DNA of 64,000 bases, taken from the NCBI RefSeq assembly GCF_037076565.1, contig NZ_AP029028.1:806001-870000 (forward strand), written 5' to 3'. The stretch's first letter is position 1; each line of letters begins with the position of its first letter. This DNA comes from Herbaspirillum sp. DW155. GTDB taxonomy: Bacteria; Pseudomonadota; Gammaproteobacteria; Burkholderiales; Burkholderiaceae_D. Positions 46,368 to 55,754 of the stretch are shown piece by piece. The notes under the pieces were generated by a model. The model saw only the letters and a program-made list of their open reading frames with translations, ran no database searches and was not told the origin of the DNA. The translations under genes were made by a program, and so were the position numbers.

Positions 46368-47411
46368 ATGAAGATGAAGACCCTGGCAGTGACCTGTGCA
46401 ATCGCTGCGACCCTGATCGCCACTGGCGCGCAGGCGCAGACCAAGACCATTTACGTCGGCATGAACGGCGGCACGATGGAGAAGAACTACACCGCCTCGA
46501 TCTTCCCCGACTTCGAGAAGGCCAACAACGTCAAGGTGGTGGTGGTGCCCGGCACCTCCTCCGACATCATCGCCAAGATGCAGGCCCAGCGCGACAAGCC
46601 GCAGATGCACGTGGCCTTCCTCGATGACGGCATCATGTACCGCGCCATCAACATGAGCCTGTGCGAAAAGGTCAAGGACGCCGCCGTGCTCAAGGATGTC
46701 TATCCCTTCGCGCGCCTGGCCAATGACCAGGCCGTGGCCATCGAGATGGGCGTGCTCGGCATCGGCTACAACAAGAAGCTGTTCGCCGAGAAGGGCTGGC
46801 CGGCACCGACCTCGTGGATGGATTTTGCCGATCCCAGGTACAAGCAGAAGGTCGTCTTCCAGTCGATCTCGGCCAGTACCTTCGGCCTGTATGGCTTCAT
46901 GATGTTCAATCGCCTGGTGGGCGGTACCGACAAGAACGTCGACCCCGGCTTCAAGAAGTGGGGCAGCACCGTCGGCCCCAACGTGGTGGAGTATCTCTCC
47001 AGCTCGGCCAAGATTTCCGAGATGGTGCAGACCAATGAAGCGGCCATCTTCCCGCTGACCGTGACCGGCATCGCCAACCTGAAGGACAAAGGTATCCCCG
47101 CCGAATTCGCCACCCCCAAGGAAGGCGGCGTGCTGCTCATGACCGGTGCCTGCCCCATCAAGGGCAACAGTGAACCCGAACTGGCCCAGAAGCTGGTGGA
47201 ATACCTGCTGACCCCGGCCGTGCAGACCAAGAGCATGGCGCTGACCAACTCGATTCCGGTCAACCGCAACGTGCCCCTGTCCGAGGCGGCGCAAGCCAAG
47301 CTGGGCAAGAGCGAGGTGCTGACCAAGAACCTCAACACCGTGGACTGGGACACCATCAACGAAAAGCGCTCCGAGTGGAACAACCGCTGGAACCGCATGA
47401 TCGAGCAATAA
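46368..47411 (+). CDS. Periplasmic ABC-type substrate-binding protein (PotD/AfuA-like), without permease
   Basis: This 347-residue protein has a signal peptide ending TGAQAQ near residue 24. The mature part has the type 2 periplasmic fold used for polyamines, iron and small amino compounds (GTSSDIIAKMQAQRDKPQMHVA and a GVLGIGYNKKLF hinge region near 125). No permease or ATPase gene lies next to it. It is between amaB and the aminotransferase, only 13 bases before the latter, so it may bind lysine, pipecolate or aminoadipate; that is inference. AAGGAG precedes ATG 46368. Confidence 0.82.
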   Translation: MKMKTLAVTCAIAATLIATGAQAQTKTIYVGMNGGTMEKNYTASIFPDFEKANNVKVVVVPGTSSDIIAKMQAQRDKPQMHVAFLDDGIMYRAINMSLCEKVKDAAVLKDVYPFARLANDQAVAIEMGVLGIGYNKKLFAEKGWPAPTSWMDFADPRYKQKVVFQSISASTFGLYGFMMFNRLVGGTDKNVDPGFKKWGSTVGPNVVEYLSSSAKISEMVQTNEAAIFPLTVTGIANLKDKGIPAEFATPKEGGVLLMTGACPIKGNSEPELAQKLVEYLLTPAVQTKSMALTNSIPVNRNVPLSEAAQAKLGKSEVLTKNLNTVDWDTINEKRSEWNNRWNRMIEQ

Positions 47412-47424
47412 GCTGTTATCGATC

Positions 47425-48639
47425 ATGACCGCAGCCTATCGTTTCAATCCGGCTTTCCAGTCGCCCCAGGGATCGCCCATCCGGGAGCTGTTCAAATATA
47501 CGCAGCAGCCCGGCATGATCTCCTTTGCCGGCGGTTATCCGGCGCCGTCGCTGTTCGATACGCAAGGGCTGGCACGCAGCGCCGCTACCCTGCTCGACAG
47601 TGCGGCGGCGGCCTGCCTGCAATACGGCGCCACCGAAGGCGCAGCGCAACTTTCGCAGGTGCTCAGGGAGGTCACGTGTGCGCGCCTCGGTGGCGCCGAT
47701 CCGGGCGAGCTGATCGTCACCACCGGTTCACAGCAGGGCTTTGAACTGCTGTTGCGCATCCTGCTGGAACCGGGCGATGGCGTGGTCATCGAGCGGCCTT
47801 GCTATCCGGCGGCGATCCAGGCCTTGCGCCTGGCCGGTGCCGATCTGATGGAAATCCCCGGTGACGAACAGGGCATGGATACCGATGCCCTGGAAGCCAT
47901 GCTGCAGGCGGGTGCCCGACCCAAGCTGCTATACCTGGTGCCGAGCTTTGCCAATCCGACCGGTGCCACCTTGCCGCTGGCGCGGCGCCGTCATTTGCTT
48001 GCGCTGGCGGTGCGTTACCGGTTCATCGTGATCGAGGATGATCCCTACGGCCAGCTGCGTTTTACCGGACAGGCCGAACCGCCGCTGTTGCAGGTCGCGC
48101 AAGAGATCGAGGGCGCGCGCGACTGGCTGGTCTACCTGTCCAGTCTTTCCAAGATCGTGGCACCGGGTTTGCGTATCGGCTGGATGTGCGGCCCGTCGGA
48201 AATCCTGCGCCGTGCCGTCATCGCCAAGCAGACCGGCGACCTGTGCACCGCGCCGTGGATGCAGATGGTGGCGGCGCAGTATCTGCAGGCCGGCCATCTC
48301 GATGCACATCTGCCGCACATCATCGCCACCTACCGCGAGCGCTGCGCGATCATGCTGTCGTCTTTGCGCGAGGCCTTCGGCGATCGGCTCTCGCTGATCG
48401 CACCGGAAGGCGGCATGTTCATCTGGGCCAGCTGGCAGGATGGCACGGACGCCACCGCGCTGTTGCAGGCCGCCGTGCGCCACAACGTGATGTACGTGCC
48501 CGGCAGCGCCTTCTACGCGACGCAGGCCGACGAGGGCCACTGGCGGCTGTCCTTCGCCAATGCCCGGCCCGCCGAGATCATCGAAGGCGTGGCCCGTCTG
48601 AAGCAGGCACGGGAGGAATGGATGCGCATGCAAGCATGA
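47425..48639 (+). CDS. PLP-dependent aminotransferase, probable 2-aminoadipate aminotransferase (LysN-like)
   Basis: This 404-residue fold type I aminotransferase starts with the family element MISFAGGYPAPSLFD. Visible cofactor residues are Asn177 in PSFANPTG, the EDDPYG loop near 204-209 with Tyr208, and the Schiff-base Lys243 in SLSKIVAPGLRIGW. LysN-type enzymes convert 2-aminoadipate to 2-oxoadipate. That fits between AmaB (which makes aminoadipate) and HglS (which uses oxoadipate) in this locus. It lacks the GntR DNA-binding domain of MocR regulators. A terminator follows. Confidence 0.83.
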   Translation: MTAAYRFNPAFQSPQGSPIRELFKYTQQPGMISFAGGYPAPSLFDTQGLARSAATLLDSAAAACLQYGATEGAAQLSQVLREVTCARLGGADPGELIVTTGSQQGFELLLRILLEPGDGVVIERPCYPAAIQALRLAGADLMEIPGDEQGMDTDALEAMLQAGARPKLLYLVPSFANPTGATLPLARRRHLLALAVRYRFIVIEDDPYGQLRFTGQAEPPLLQVAQEIEGARDWLVYLSSLSKIVAPGLRIGWMCGPSEILRRAVIAKQTGDLCTAPWMQMVAAQYLQAGHLDAHLPHIIATYRERCAIMLSSLREAFGDRLSLIAPEGGMFIWASWQDGTDATALLQAAVRHNVMYVPGSAFYATQADEGHWRLSFANARPAEIIEGVARLKQAREEWMRMQA

Positions 48640-48660
48640 ATTTTTTGCATGCTTGAAAAA

Positions 48661-48702
48661 AACGCCCCGTTGCGCCGCTCGTGCATCGGGGCGTTGTCTT
48701 TT
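48661..48702 (+). terminator. Terminator after the aminotransferase gene
   Basis: AACGCCCCG (48661-48669) pairs with CGGGGCGTT (48687-48695); the T run after it is interrupted (GTCTTTT). Confidence 0.7.
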
Positions 48703-48758
48703 CTGCCGGCGTTGCCCCCGGACAAGCTGTGCAGTCAGCCCAAGGTCAGCGATAAAGA

Positions 48759-48785
48759 GTATGATGATTTATTTTTTAATCATAT
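48759..48785 (+). promoter_or_regulatory. Candidate NikR operator upstream of nicT
   Basis: GTATGAT at the left and ATCATAT at the right form an inverted repeat 27 bp long. The E. coli NikR site is GTATGA-N16-TCATAC; here the core spacing is 15 and the last base differs. It lies 49 bases before the nickel permease start, in an AT-rich stretch likely to hold the promoter. Confidence 0.6.
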
Positions 48786-48833
48786 GAAGGTCGGCGATCT
48801 CCTCGGAGCGAGCCGTCCCGTCGCCAACCTGCC

Positions 48834-49904
48834 ATGTTTCAATCCTTGCGCACCCTGCTCAATGACGCCGCTCCCGAACTGCGGAACAAGGTCATCGCTA
48901 TCTACGCCTTCCTGATTTTCTTCAACGTTGCCGTCTGGATCGCCGCCTATCTGGCCTTCAGGCAGACGCCCCTGTTGCTGGGCACGGCGTTCCTGGCCTA
49001 TGGCTTTGGTCTGCGGCACGCGGTCGATGCCGATCACATCGCCGCCATCGACAACGTGACCCGCAAGCTGATGCAGGATGGCAAGAAGCCGGTGGCGGTG
49101 GGCCTGATGTTTTCGCTGGGCCACTCGACGGTGGTGATTCTGGCCTGCCTGCTGCTGGCCTTGAGTGCGATGGCGCTCAAGACGCACCTGGACGCCTTCC
49201 ACGAAATCGGCGGCATCATCGGGACGCTGGTCTCGGCCTTTTTCCTGTTGCTCATCGCGGTGCTGAACCTGATCGTGCTCAGGTCGGTCTGGCGCAAGTT
49301 CCGCGACCTGCGCAATGGCAAGCCTTACGTTGAAGAGGATGTGGACCTGCTGTTGGGCAATCGCGGCTTCATGGCACGCATCTTCCGGCCGATGTTCAAT
49401 CTCATCACGCGCAGCTGGCACATGTATCCGCTGGGCTTCCTGTTTGGCCTGGGCTTCGATACCGCCACCGAAATTTCCCTGCTCGGCATCTCGGCGACCC
49501 AGACGGCCAACGGCTTGCCGATCTGGACCATCCTGCTGTTCCCGCTGCTCTTTACTGCCGCCATGTCGCTGATCGACACCACGGACGGCATTCTCATGCT
49601 GGGTGCGTATGGCTGGGCCTTCGTCAAGCCGGTGCGCAAGCTCTACTACAACATGAGCATTACCTTCGTGTCGGTGCTGGTGGCGGTGGTGGTGGGCAGT
49701 ATCGAAGTGCTGGGGCTGCTGGCGGACAAGCTGGAATTGTCCGGCGCGTTCTGGGACTTCATCGGTGGGCTCAGCGACAGCTTTGGCGTGATCGGTTACG
49801 TCATCATCGGCGTCTTCATGGGCGGCTGGCTGCTGTCGTTGCTGATCTACAAGTGGCGGCGCTATGACGAGCTGGATCTGCCGCCCGCCTCCGATATCAG
49901 CTGA
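48834..49904 (+). CDS. nicT: Nickel/cobalt permease, NicT (HoxN/NixA) family
   Basis: This 356-residue inner-membrane protein has eight predicted helices. The nickel signature HAVDADHI in helix II is at about residues 62-69. It is followed by the other family motifs FSLGHSTVV near 94, LGFDTATE near 205 and SLIDTTDG near 246. These single-component permeases take up nickel, often also cobalt, with high affinity. It converges with nikR, 20 bases away, and has a NikR-like site upstream, so nickel-dependent repression is expected. Confidence 0.93.
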   Translation: MFQSLRTLLNDAAPELRNKVIAIYAFLIFFNVAVWIAAYLAFRQTPLLLGTAFLAYGFGLRHAVDADHIAAIDNVTRKLMQDGKKPVAVGLMFSLGHSTVVILACLLLALSAMALKTHLDAFHEIGGIIGTLVSAFFLLLIAVLNLIVLRSVWRKFRDLRNGKPYVEEDVDLLLGNRGFMARIFRPMFNLITRSWHMYPLGFLFGLGFDTATEISLLGISATQTANGLPIWTILLFPLLFTAAMSLIDTTDGILMLGAYGWAFVKPVRKLYYNMSITFVSVLVAVVVGSIEVLGLLADKLELSGAFWDFIGGLSDSFGVIGYVIIGVFMGGWLLSLLIYKWRRYDELDLPPASDIS

Positions 49905-49923
49905 GACGCTGCCTGGCCGCGCT

Positions 49924-50391
49924 TCAAGACTTGGGATGGAAATGAACGTGGCCATGCCCGTGGGTGGCGCGTACGTATTTTTCCTTCTTCATCTCGACCG
50001 GGACGATGTGCACGTTCCCATGCCGCACGCCGGTCTGTGCAATGATGCCGTCGGCGCAGGCGCGCACTTCGTCCACGCGCCCCTTCAGAATCACCGTCTC
50101 CAGACAATTGTCGTGATCCAGATGGACATGCTGGGAAGCGATGGCGACATCATGATGCTCATGCTGCAGCTGGGTCAGCCGATTGGCCAGCATGCGTTCA
50201 TGGTGATCGTAGATGTAGCTGACCGTGGCCACGCACCAGCGCGACTTGCCCTCGTCCAGTTCCGTCTGTCCCAGTTCCTTGCGCACCAGGTCGCGGAAGG
50301 CTTCGGAGCGGTTCGAGTAACCCTTGCTGTCGACGAACTTGTCGAACTCTGCCGCCAGGTCGTCATCGACCGAAATTGTCCAGCGCTGCAT
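49924..50391 (-). CDS. nikR: Nickel-responsive regulator NikR
   Basis: This 155-residue regulator has an N-terminal ribbon-helix-helix (MQRWTISVDDDLAAEFDKFV, GYSNRSEAFRDLVRKEL) and a C-terminal ACT-like nickel domain. The nickel ligands are visible in HDVAIASQHVHLDHDNC: the histidines of HVHLDH and the cysteine of DNC, with an upstream histidine from YDHHERM. The tail is histidine-rich (HGHGHVHFHPKS), which is longer than in E. coli. ATG 50391 is preferred over one two codons earlier because of its spacing from AGGGGA. Confidence 0.93.
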   Translation of the reverse strand: MQRWTISVDDDLAAEFDKFVDSKGYSNRSEAFRDLVRKELGQTELDEGKSRWCVATVSYIYDHHERMLANRLTQLQHEHHDVAIASQHVHLDHDNCLETVILKGRVDEVRACADGIIAQTGVRHGNVHIVPVEMKKEKYVRATHGHGHVHFHPKS

Positions 50392-50467
50392 TGCCATTCC
50401 CCTAGAGTGATAGGCGGGATCATAACAATGCGGCGCCGCCGCGGTCAAAACGCGCCGACCTCGCGCT

Positions 50468-51610
<1,143 letters not shown>

Positions 51611-51867
51611 GTCAGGCTCCGGACTGAATGAGTCTCCTGCATCGGGGGGAGGCGCAGGAAGACAGCGACCTGATTCTAACAATATGCATGGAACGAATTA
51701 ACGATCAATTCAGCATAAGCATGCTCGGTATCCGTTGGGTCACCGGGCGAAAACACTTGTCTGACAAGGGGCTGACGAGAGGGCGTCGTGTTGCGGCGAC
51801 AAGCAGCCCGGGGATGCAAGAAGCTGTCATACAGCTTTGAAAACTTAGTAATTCAGGGATGGAAAAA

Positions 51868-51885
51868 CTGCTGCTGTAGCAGCAG
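51868..51885. promoter_or_regulatory. Enhancer-like palindrome 1 (candidate SfnR site)
   Basis: CTGCTGCT-GT-AGCAGCAG is a perfect palindrome with eight-base arms. Its centre is about 107 bases upstream of the predicted msuE transcription start, a usual distance for a sigma-54 activator site. Confidence 0.65.
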
Positions 51886-51897
51886 TCCCTGAGCATC

Positions 51898-51915
51898 CTG
51901 CTGCTGCAGCAGTAG
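51898..51915. promoter_or_regulatory. Enhancer-like palindrome 2 (candidate SfnR site)
   Basis: CTGCTGCTGCAGCAGTAG repeats palindrome 1 with one symmetry mismatch. The two sites begin exactly 30 bp apart, about three helical turns, so two dimers would sit on the same DNA face. Confidence 0.62.
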
Positions 51916-51957
51916 CGCATATTTTTGCAAGTCATTGATTTAAAAGGCTTCACGAGG

Positions 51958-51973
51958 TGGCACGTTCTTCGCT
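51958..51973 (+). promoter_or_regulatory. Sigma-54 (-24/-12) promoter of msuE
   Basis: TGGCACGTTCTTCGCT matches the consensus TGGCACG-N4-TTGCW except for one base. The invariant GG and GC are ten bases apart as required. The start would be near 51984, about 49 bases before msuE. Confidence 0.75.
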
Positions 51974-52032
51974 GAAGAGGTAGGGCGCAATCGATCGCGT
52001 CCCCCTCTAGCCATCCAAGGAGAGCCTTCTTC

Positions 52033-52593
52033 ATGAGCCGTCCCCTGCAAGTCGTCATCGTCGCCGGAAGCGGCCGCCGTCCTTCACGTACCCTGGGCCT
52101 GCTGCATGCCATCGCGGCGCAGCTGGGCCAGCACCTGGCCATCCGGACCGAGGTGGTGGCGCTGTCCGACCTGAGCGGCCAGTTGCTCGGCGCGACGGAA
52201 CTGGAGCAGTTGCCCGACGCGGTGCGCCAGAAGATCGCCGCCATCGGCGCCGCCGACCTGCTGCTGGCCGGCAGTCCCGTCTATCGCGGTTCCTATTCGG
52301 GTTTGTTCAAGCACCTGTTCGACCTGGTGCCGCAGGAGTCGCTCTTCGGCAAGCCCGTGCTGCTGGCCGCTACCGGTGGCAGCGACCGGCACGCGCTGGT
52401 CATCGACCACCAGTTGCGTCCGCTGTTCGCCTTCTTCCAGACACTGACCCTGCCTCTGGGCGTGTATGCCAATGCCCACGAATTCGACAACGAAACCATT
52501 ACCAGCCAGTCCTTGCGGGAACGCATCGCACTGACCGTGCAGCGTGCGCTGCCGGTGCTGCAGACGCTGGCAACAAGCACAGCCCCGGGATAG
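52033..52593 (+). CDS. msuE: NADPH/NADH-dependent FMN reductase MsuE/SsuE-like
   Basis: This 186-residue flavodoxin-fold enzyme supplies reduced FMN to two-component sulfur monooxygenases. The FMN phosphate loop is in VAGSGRRPSRT near residues 11-21, and GSPVYRGSYSGLFKHLFDLV (about 80-99) is the family signature for the flavin and oligomer contact. It lies downstream of the sigma-54 promoter and AAGGAGA. The monooxygenase partner SfnG follows after a 216-base gap that contains a repeat pair. Confidence 0.9.
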   Translation: MSRPLQVVIVAGSGRRPSRTLGLLHAIAAQLGQHLAIRTEVVALSDLSGQLLGATELEQLPDAVRQKIAAIGAADLLLAGSPVYRGSYSGLFKHLFDLVPQESLFGKPVLLAATGGSDRHALVIDHQLRPLFAFFQTLTLPLGVYANAHEFDNETITSQSLRERIALTVQRALPVLQTLATSTAPG

Positions 52594-52619
52594 CGGAGGA
52601 ACCGCTTGCGCGCCCGACA

Positions 52620-52717
52620 CCGTTCATCCTGAGTAGCGGCCTTGCCGCGTATCGAAGGACGCTCCGACCGATGCGCGTCGTCGATACGGCTCTGGCGGGG
52701 CCGCCCGGTCCGAACGG
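52620..52717. repeat. Pair of inverted REP-like elements
   Basis: The first element (52620-52661) begins CCGTTCATCCTGAG, has a GCGGC-CTT-GCCGC hairpin and ends ATCGAAGGACG. The second (52681-52717) runs the opposite way, TCGATACGGC to CCGAACGG. A third copy lies at 63765-63804. Such elements are widespread between genes in Proteobacteria and could form large RNA hairpins between msuE and sfnG. Confidence 0.65.
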
Positions 52718-52809
52718 TTTCAGATTGATTTGCATCCCTTGATTCTGTCCATTGCATTGCCCTTACATCCATTGTTTTTGATGACCGCAAGGTCCACAGG
52801 AGATTTTTC

Positions 52810-53967
52810 ATGAGCCAAGCACCGTCCACCACCGTCCCCCGCACCGATGCCGTCAAGTTCGCCTATTGGGTTCCCAACGTCAGCGGCGGCCTGGTGGTGA
52901 GCAAGATCCCGCAGCGTACCGACTGGAGCCTGGAGTACAACCAGCGCCTGGCCGTGGCCGCCGAAAAGGCCGGCTTCGAATACGCCCTGAGCCAGATCCG
53001 CTTTACCGCCGGCTATGGCGCCGAATACCAGCATGAGTCGGTTTCCTTCAGCCAGGCGCTGCTGCATGCCACCACCAGACTCAAGGTGCTGGCGGCGATC
53101 CTGCCGGGTCCGTGGCATCCGGCCGTGGTGGCCAAGCAGATCGCCACCATCGATCACATCTCCAATGGCCGCATCGCCATCAACGTGGTCAGCGGCTGGT
53201 TCAAGGGCGAGTTCCAGGCCATCGGCGAACCCTGGCTGGAACACGACGAACGCTATCGCCGCTCCAATGAATTCATCCGCGCGCTCAAGGGCATCTGGAC
53301 GCAGGATGACTTTACCTTCAAGGGCGATTTCTATCGCTTCAACAATTACACCCTCAGTCCCAAGCCGGTGCAAAAACCGCATCCGGAAATCTTCCAGGGC
53401 GGCAGCTCCCGCGCCGCACGCGACAACGCGGCCAGCGTCTCGGACTGGTACTTCACCAACGGCAATACGGTCGAAGGTCTCAAGGCCCAGATCGACGATA
53501 TCCAGGCCAAGGCCGCGCAGAACGGCCACAAGGTGCGCATCGGCGTGAACGCCTTCGTGATCGTGCGCGACACCGAAGAAGAAGCACAAGCCGTCCTGCA
53601 GGACATCATCAAGCACGCCCACGTCGAAGCCGTGCATGCCTTCGGCGATGCGGTCAAGCAGGCCGGCAGTGCTTCGCCGGAAGGGGAGGGCAACTGGGCC
53701 AAGTCCACCTTCGAGGATCTGGTGCAATACAACGATGGCTTCAAGACCAACCTGATCGGTACCCCGCAACAGATCGCCGAGCGCATCGTCGCGCTCAAGG
53801 CCGTCGGTGTGGACCTGGTGCTGACGGGCTTCCTGCACTTCATCGAGGAAGTCGAATACTTCGGCCAGAAGGTCTTGCCGCTGGTGCGCGAACTGGAAGC
53901 ACGCCAGCCCGCCGCAGGCGCTGCGGCCAGCACTGCGCAGGCCAATGCGCTGGAAGCGGTGGCATGA
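52810..53967 (+). CDS. sfnG: FMNH2-dependent dimethylsulfone monooxygenase SfnG
   Basis: This 385-residue bacterial-luciferase-like (LLM) flavoenzyme converts dimethylsulfone to methanesulfinate and formaldehyde using reduced FMN and oxygen. It starts VKFAYWVPNVSGGLVVSKIP after a short leader. It also has family regions AAILPGPWHPAVVAKQIATI near residue 96 and RIAINVVSGWFKGEFQAIGE near 121, and the phosphate-binding FQGGSSRAARDNAA near 196. The match to SfnG rather than SsuD is judged from the N-terminal pattern. Its stop overlaps the ATPase start, so the transporter is coupled to it. ACAGGAGA precedes the ATG. Confidence 0.9.
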   Translation: MSQAPSTTVPRTDAVKFAYWVPNVSGGLVVSKIPQRTDWSLEYNQRLAVAAEKAGFEYALSQIRFTAGYGAEYQHESVSFSQALLHATTRLKVLAAILPGPWHPAVVAKQIATIDHISNGRIAINVVSGWFKGEFQAIGEPWLEHDERYRRSNEFIRALKGIWTQDDFTFKGDFYRFNNYTLSPKPVQKPHPEIFQGGSSRAARDNAASVSDWYFTNGNTVEGLKAQIDDIQAKAAQNGHKVRIGVNAFVIVRDTEEEAQAVLQDIIKHAHVEAVHAFGDAVKQAGSASPEGEGNWAKSTFEDLVQYNDGFKTNLIGTPQQIAERIVALKAVGVDLVLTGFLHFIEEVEYFGQKVLPLVRELEARQPAAGAAASTAQANALEAVA

Positions 53968-54857
53968 GCGTCGGCAACGCGCTCGCTTCGGCGCTGCCCG
54001 GCCTGGCCGGGTCAGCGCTCAGTGCGCAGTCCGGGCCGTCGGCAGCGGCACAGGCCGGCGCTGCGCCGGTGCTGCAGCTGGAAGGCATCAGCCTGTCCTT
54101 CGGTGGCGTGCAGGCCTTGCGTCACGTCGACCTGACCCTGCATGAACGTGAAATCCTGGCCGTCATCGGTCCCAATGGGGCCGGCAAGAGTTCGCTGGTC
54201 AACGTCATGAGCGGGCTGTACCGCCCCACGCAAGGCACGGTCCGGCTCGGCGCGCGGCGTTTCCGGCAGGTGCCCACGGCGCGGCTGGGGCGGCTGGGTG
54301 TGGCACGCACCTTCCAGAATCTGGCGCTGTTCAAGGGCCTGAGCGTGCGCGACAACATCGTGCTGGGCCGCGTCAATGCGATGCGTTCCAGCTTCGTGGA
54401 GCAGATCGCCGGCCTCGGGCGCGCCCGCCGCGAGCGCAATGAGGCACGCGCGCTGGCGGACCAGATGATGGATTTTCTCGACCTGCGCAGCGATGCACAT
54501 CGTCCCGTCAGCGGCCTGCCTTATGGCCTGCAGAAGCGCGTGGAGCTGGCGCGCGCGCTGGTGGCGCGACCGCGCCTGCTGTTGCTGGATGAACCGATGG
54601 CCGGCATGACCGTCACCGAAAAAAGCGAGATGGCGCATTTCGTGCGCGCCGCGCGCACGCAGTTCGAGACGGCCATCCTGCTGATCGAACACGATATCGG
54701 TGTGGTCTTCGGCATCTCCGACCGCGTGGTGGTGCTCCAGCATGGCAGCAAGATCGCCGATGGCGCGCCGGTTGCGGTGCGTCAGGATGCCGCCGTGATC
54801 GATGCCTATCTGGGCGTGGCGCACGCCGACCCCCAGCCTCAAGAGGAGGCCGCGTGA
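53964..54857 (+). CDS. ABC transporter ATP-binding protein, LivG-like
   Basis: This 297-residue ATPase belongs to the branched-chain amino acid (HAAT) importer family. Walker A GPNGAGKSS is near residue 69, the Q-loop in ARTFQNLALF, a divergent signature SGLPYGLQKRVELARAL near 191, and Walker B LLLLDEPMAG near 211. An alanine-rich leader of about 35 residues precedes the conserved start. ATGA overlap with sfnG couples translation. Together with the next four genes and LivF it would form an importer for the sulfur source. Confidence 0.9.
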   Translation: MSVGNALASALPGLAGSALSAQSGPSAAAQAGAAPVLQLEGISLSFGGVQALRHVDLTLHEREILAVIGPNGAGKSSLVNVMSGLYRPTQGTVRLGARRFRQVPTARLGRLGVARTFQNLALFKGLSVRDNIVLGRVNAMRSSFVEQIAGLGRARRERNEARALADQMMDFLDLRSDAHRPVSGLPYGLQKRVELARALVARPRLLLLDEPMAGMTVTEKSEMAHFVRAARTQFETAILLIEHDIGVVFGISDRVVVLQHGSKIADGAPVAVRQDAAVIDAYLGVAHADPQPQEEAA

Positions 54858-55753
54858 TGGCTGACTTCGATTGGGTCTTCTTTGCCGAAGTGCTGACCGG
54901 CGGCCTGCTCTCGGGGGTCATGTATTCGCTGGTGGCCATCGGCTTCGTGCTGATCTACAAGACCTCGGGCGTGCTCAACTTTGCCCAGGGTGCGCAGCTG
55001 CTGTTTGCGGCACTCACCTTCGCGAGTCTGGTGGAGCACGGCATTCCCTTTGCACTGGCCTTGCTGCTGACGCTGGCGGCGATGATCCTGCTGGGCTTGT
55101 CGATCGAACGGGTGGTGTTGCGGCCGCTGCAGAACCAGTCGCCGATGACCCTGTTCATGGCCACGCTCGGCCTGTCCTACGTCATCGAGGGCGCGGCGCA
55201 ATTGCTGTGGGGTACGCAGGTGCATGCGCTGGAACTGGGCATCGCCGATACGCCGCTGCAACTGGGCGGGATGATGATCTCTTCCTTCGATCTTTTCGCA
55301 GCCGTCACCGCTGCACTGATGGTGGCGCTGCTGTCGGTCTTCTTCCGCTACACGCGCCTGGGGCTGGAGTTCCGGGCCCTGGCCGATGACGGCTTTGCCG
55401 CGCTGGCCGTGGGTTTGCGCCTGCCGCGCATCCTCGCGGCGGTGTGGGCGACGGCCGGTCTGATTGCACTGATCGCCGGATTGTTGTGGGGCGCGCGCCT
55501 CGGGGTGCAGTTCTCGCTCTCGCTGGTGGTGTTGAAGGCTCTGCCGGTGCTGGTGCTGGGCGGATTCGATTCGGTGCTGGGCGCCATCGTCGGCGGACTC
55601 TTGATCGGTGCGCTGGAAAAACTGGCGGAAGTCTATCTCGGCCCGCTGGTCGGCAGCGGCATCGAGGGCTGGTTCGCTTATGTCGCGGCGCTGGCCTTCC
55701 TGCTGGTCAGACCCAGTGGCCTGTTCGGCCAGCGTGCATTGCAAAGGGCATGA
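54857..55753 (+). CDS. ABC transporter permease, LivH-like
   Basis: This 298-residue inner-membrane protein has about eight to nine helices. LTGGLLSGVMYSLVAIGFVL near residue 14, YKTSGVLNFAQGA near 36, and LGGFDSVLGAIVGGLLIG near 235 are LivH family landmarks. The ATG at 54857 is placed seven bases after AGAGGAGG; a GTG three bases earlier overlaps the previous stop. It pairs with the LivM-like permease that starts one base after its stop. Confidence 0.9.
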   Translation: MADFDWVFFAEVLTGGLLSGVMYSLVAIGFVLIYKTSGVLNFAQGAQLLFAALTFASLVEHGIPFALALLLTLAAMILLGLSIERVVLRPLQNQSPMTLFMATLGLSYVIEGAAQLLWGTQVHALELGIADTPLQLGGMMISSFDLFAAVTAALMVALLSVFFRYTRLGLEFRALADDGFAALAVGLRLPRILAAVWATAGLIALIAGLLWGARLGVQFSLSLVVLKALPVLVLGGFDSVLGAIVGGLLIGALEKLAEVYLGPLVGSGIEGWFAYVAALAFLLVRPSGLFGQRALQRA

Positions 55754-55754
55754 C

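Larger units (their letters stand above)
51611..52032 (+). other. Divergent control region sfnR/msuE (422 bases)
   Basis: No gene is visible. The right half holds two 18-bp palindromes and a sigma-54 promoter for msuE. The left part near 51665-51730 is AT-rich and probably carries the sfnR promoter. Confidence 0.6.

Noticed and set aside
47425-48639. MocR-type regulator
   Set aside because: The protein starts directly in the aminotransferase fold and has no GntR DNA-binding domain.
51868-51915. A simple CTG trinucleotide microsatellite
   Set aside because: The two blocks are separate palindromes of equal length with regular spacing before a sigma-54 promoter, which fits protein binding better.
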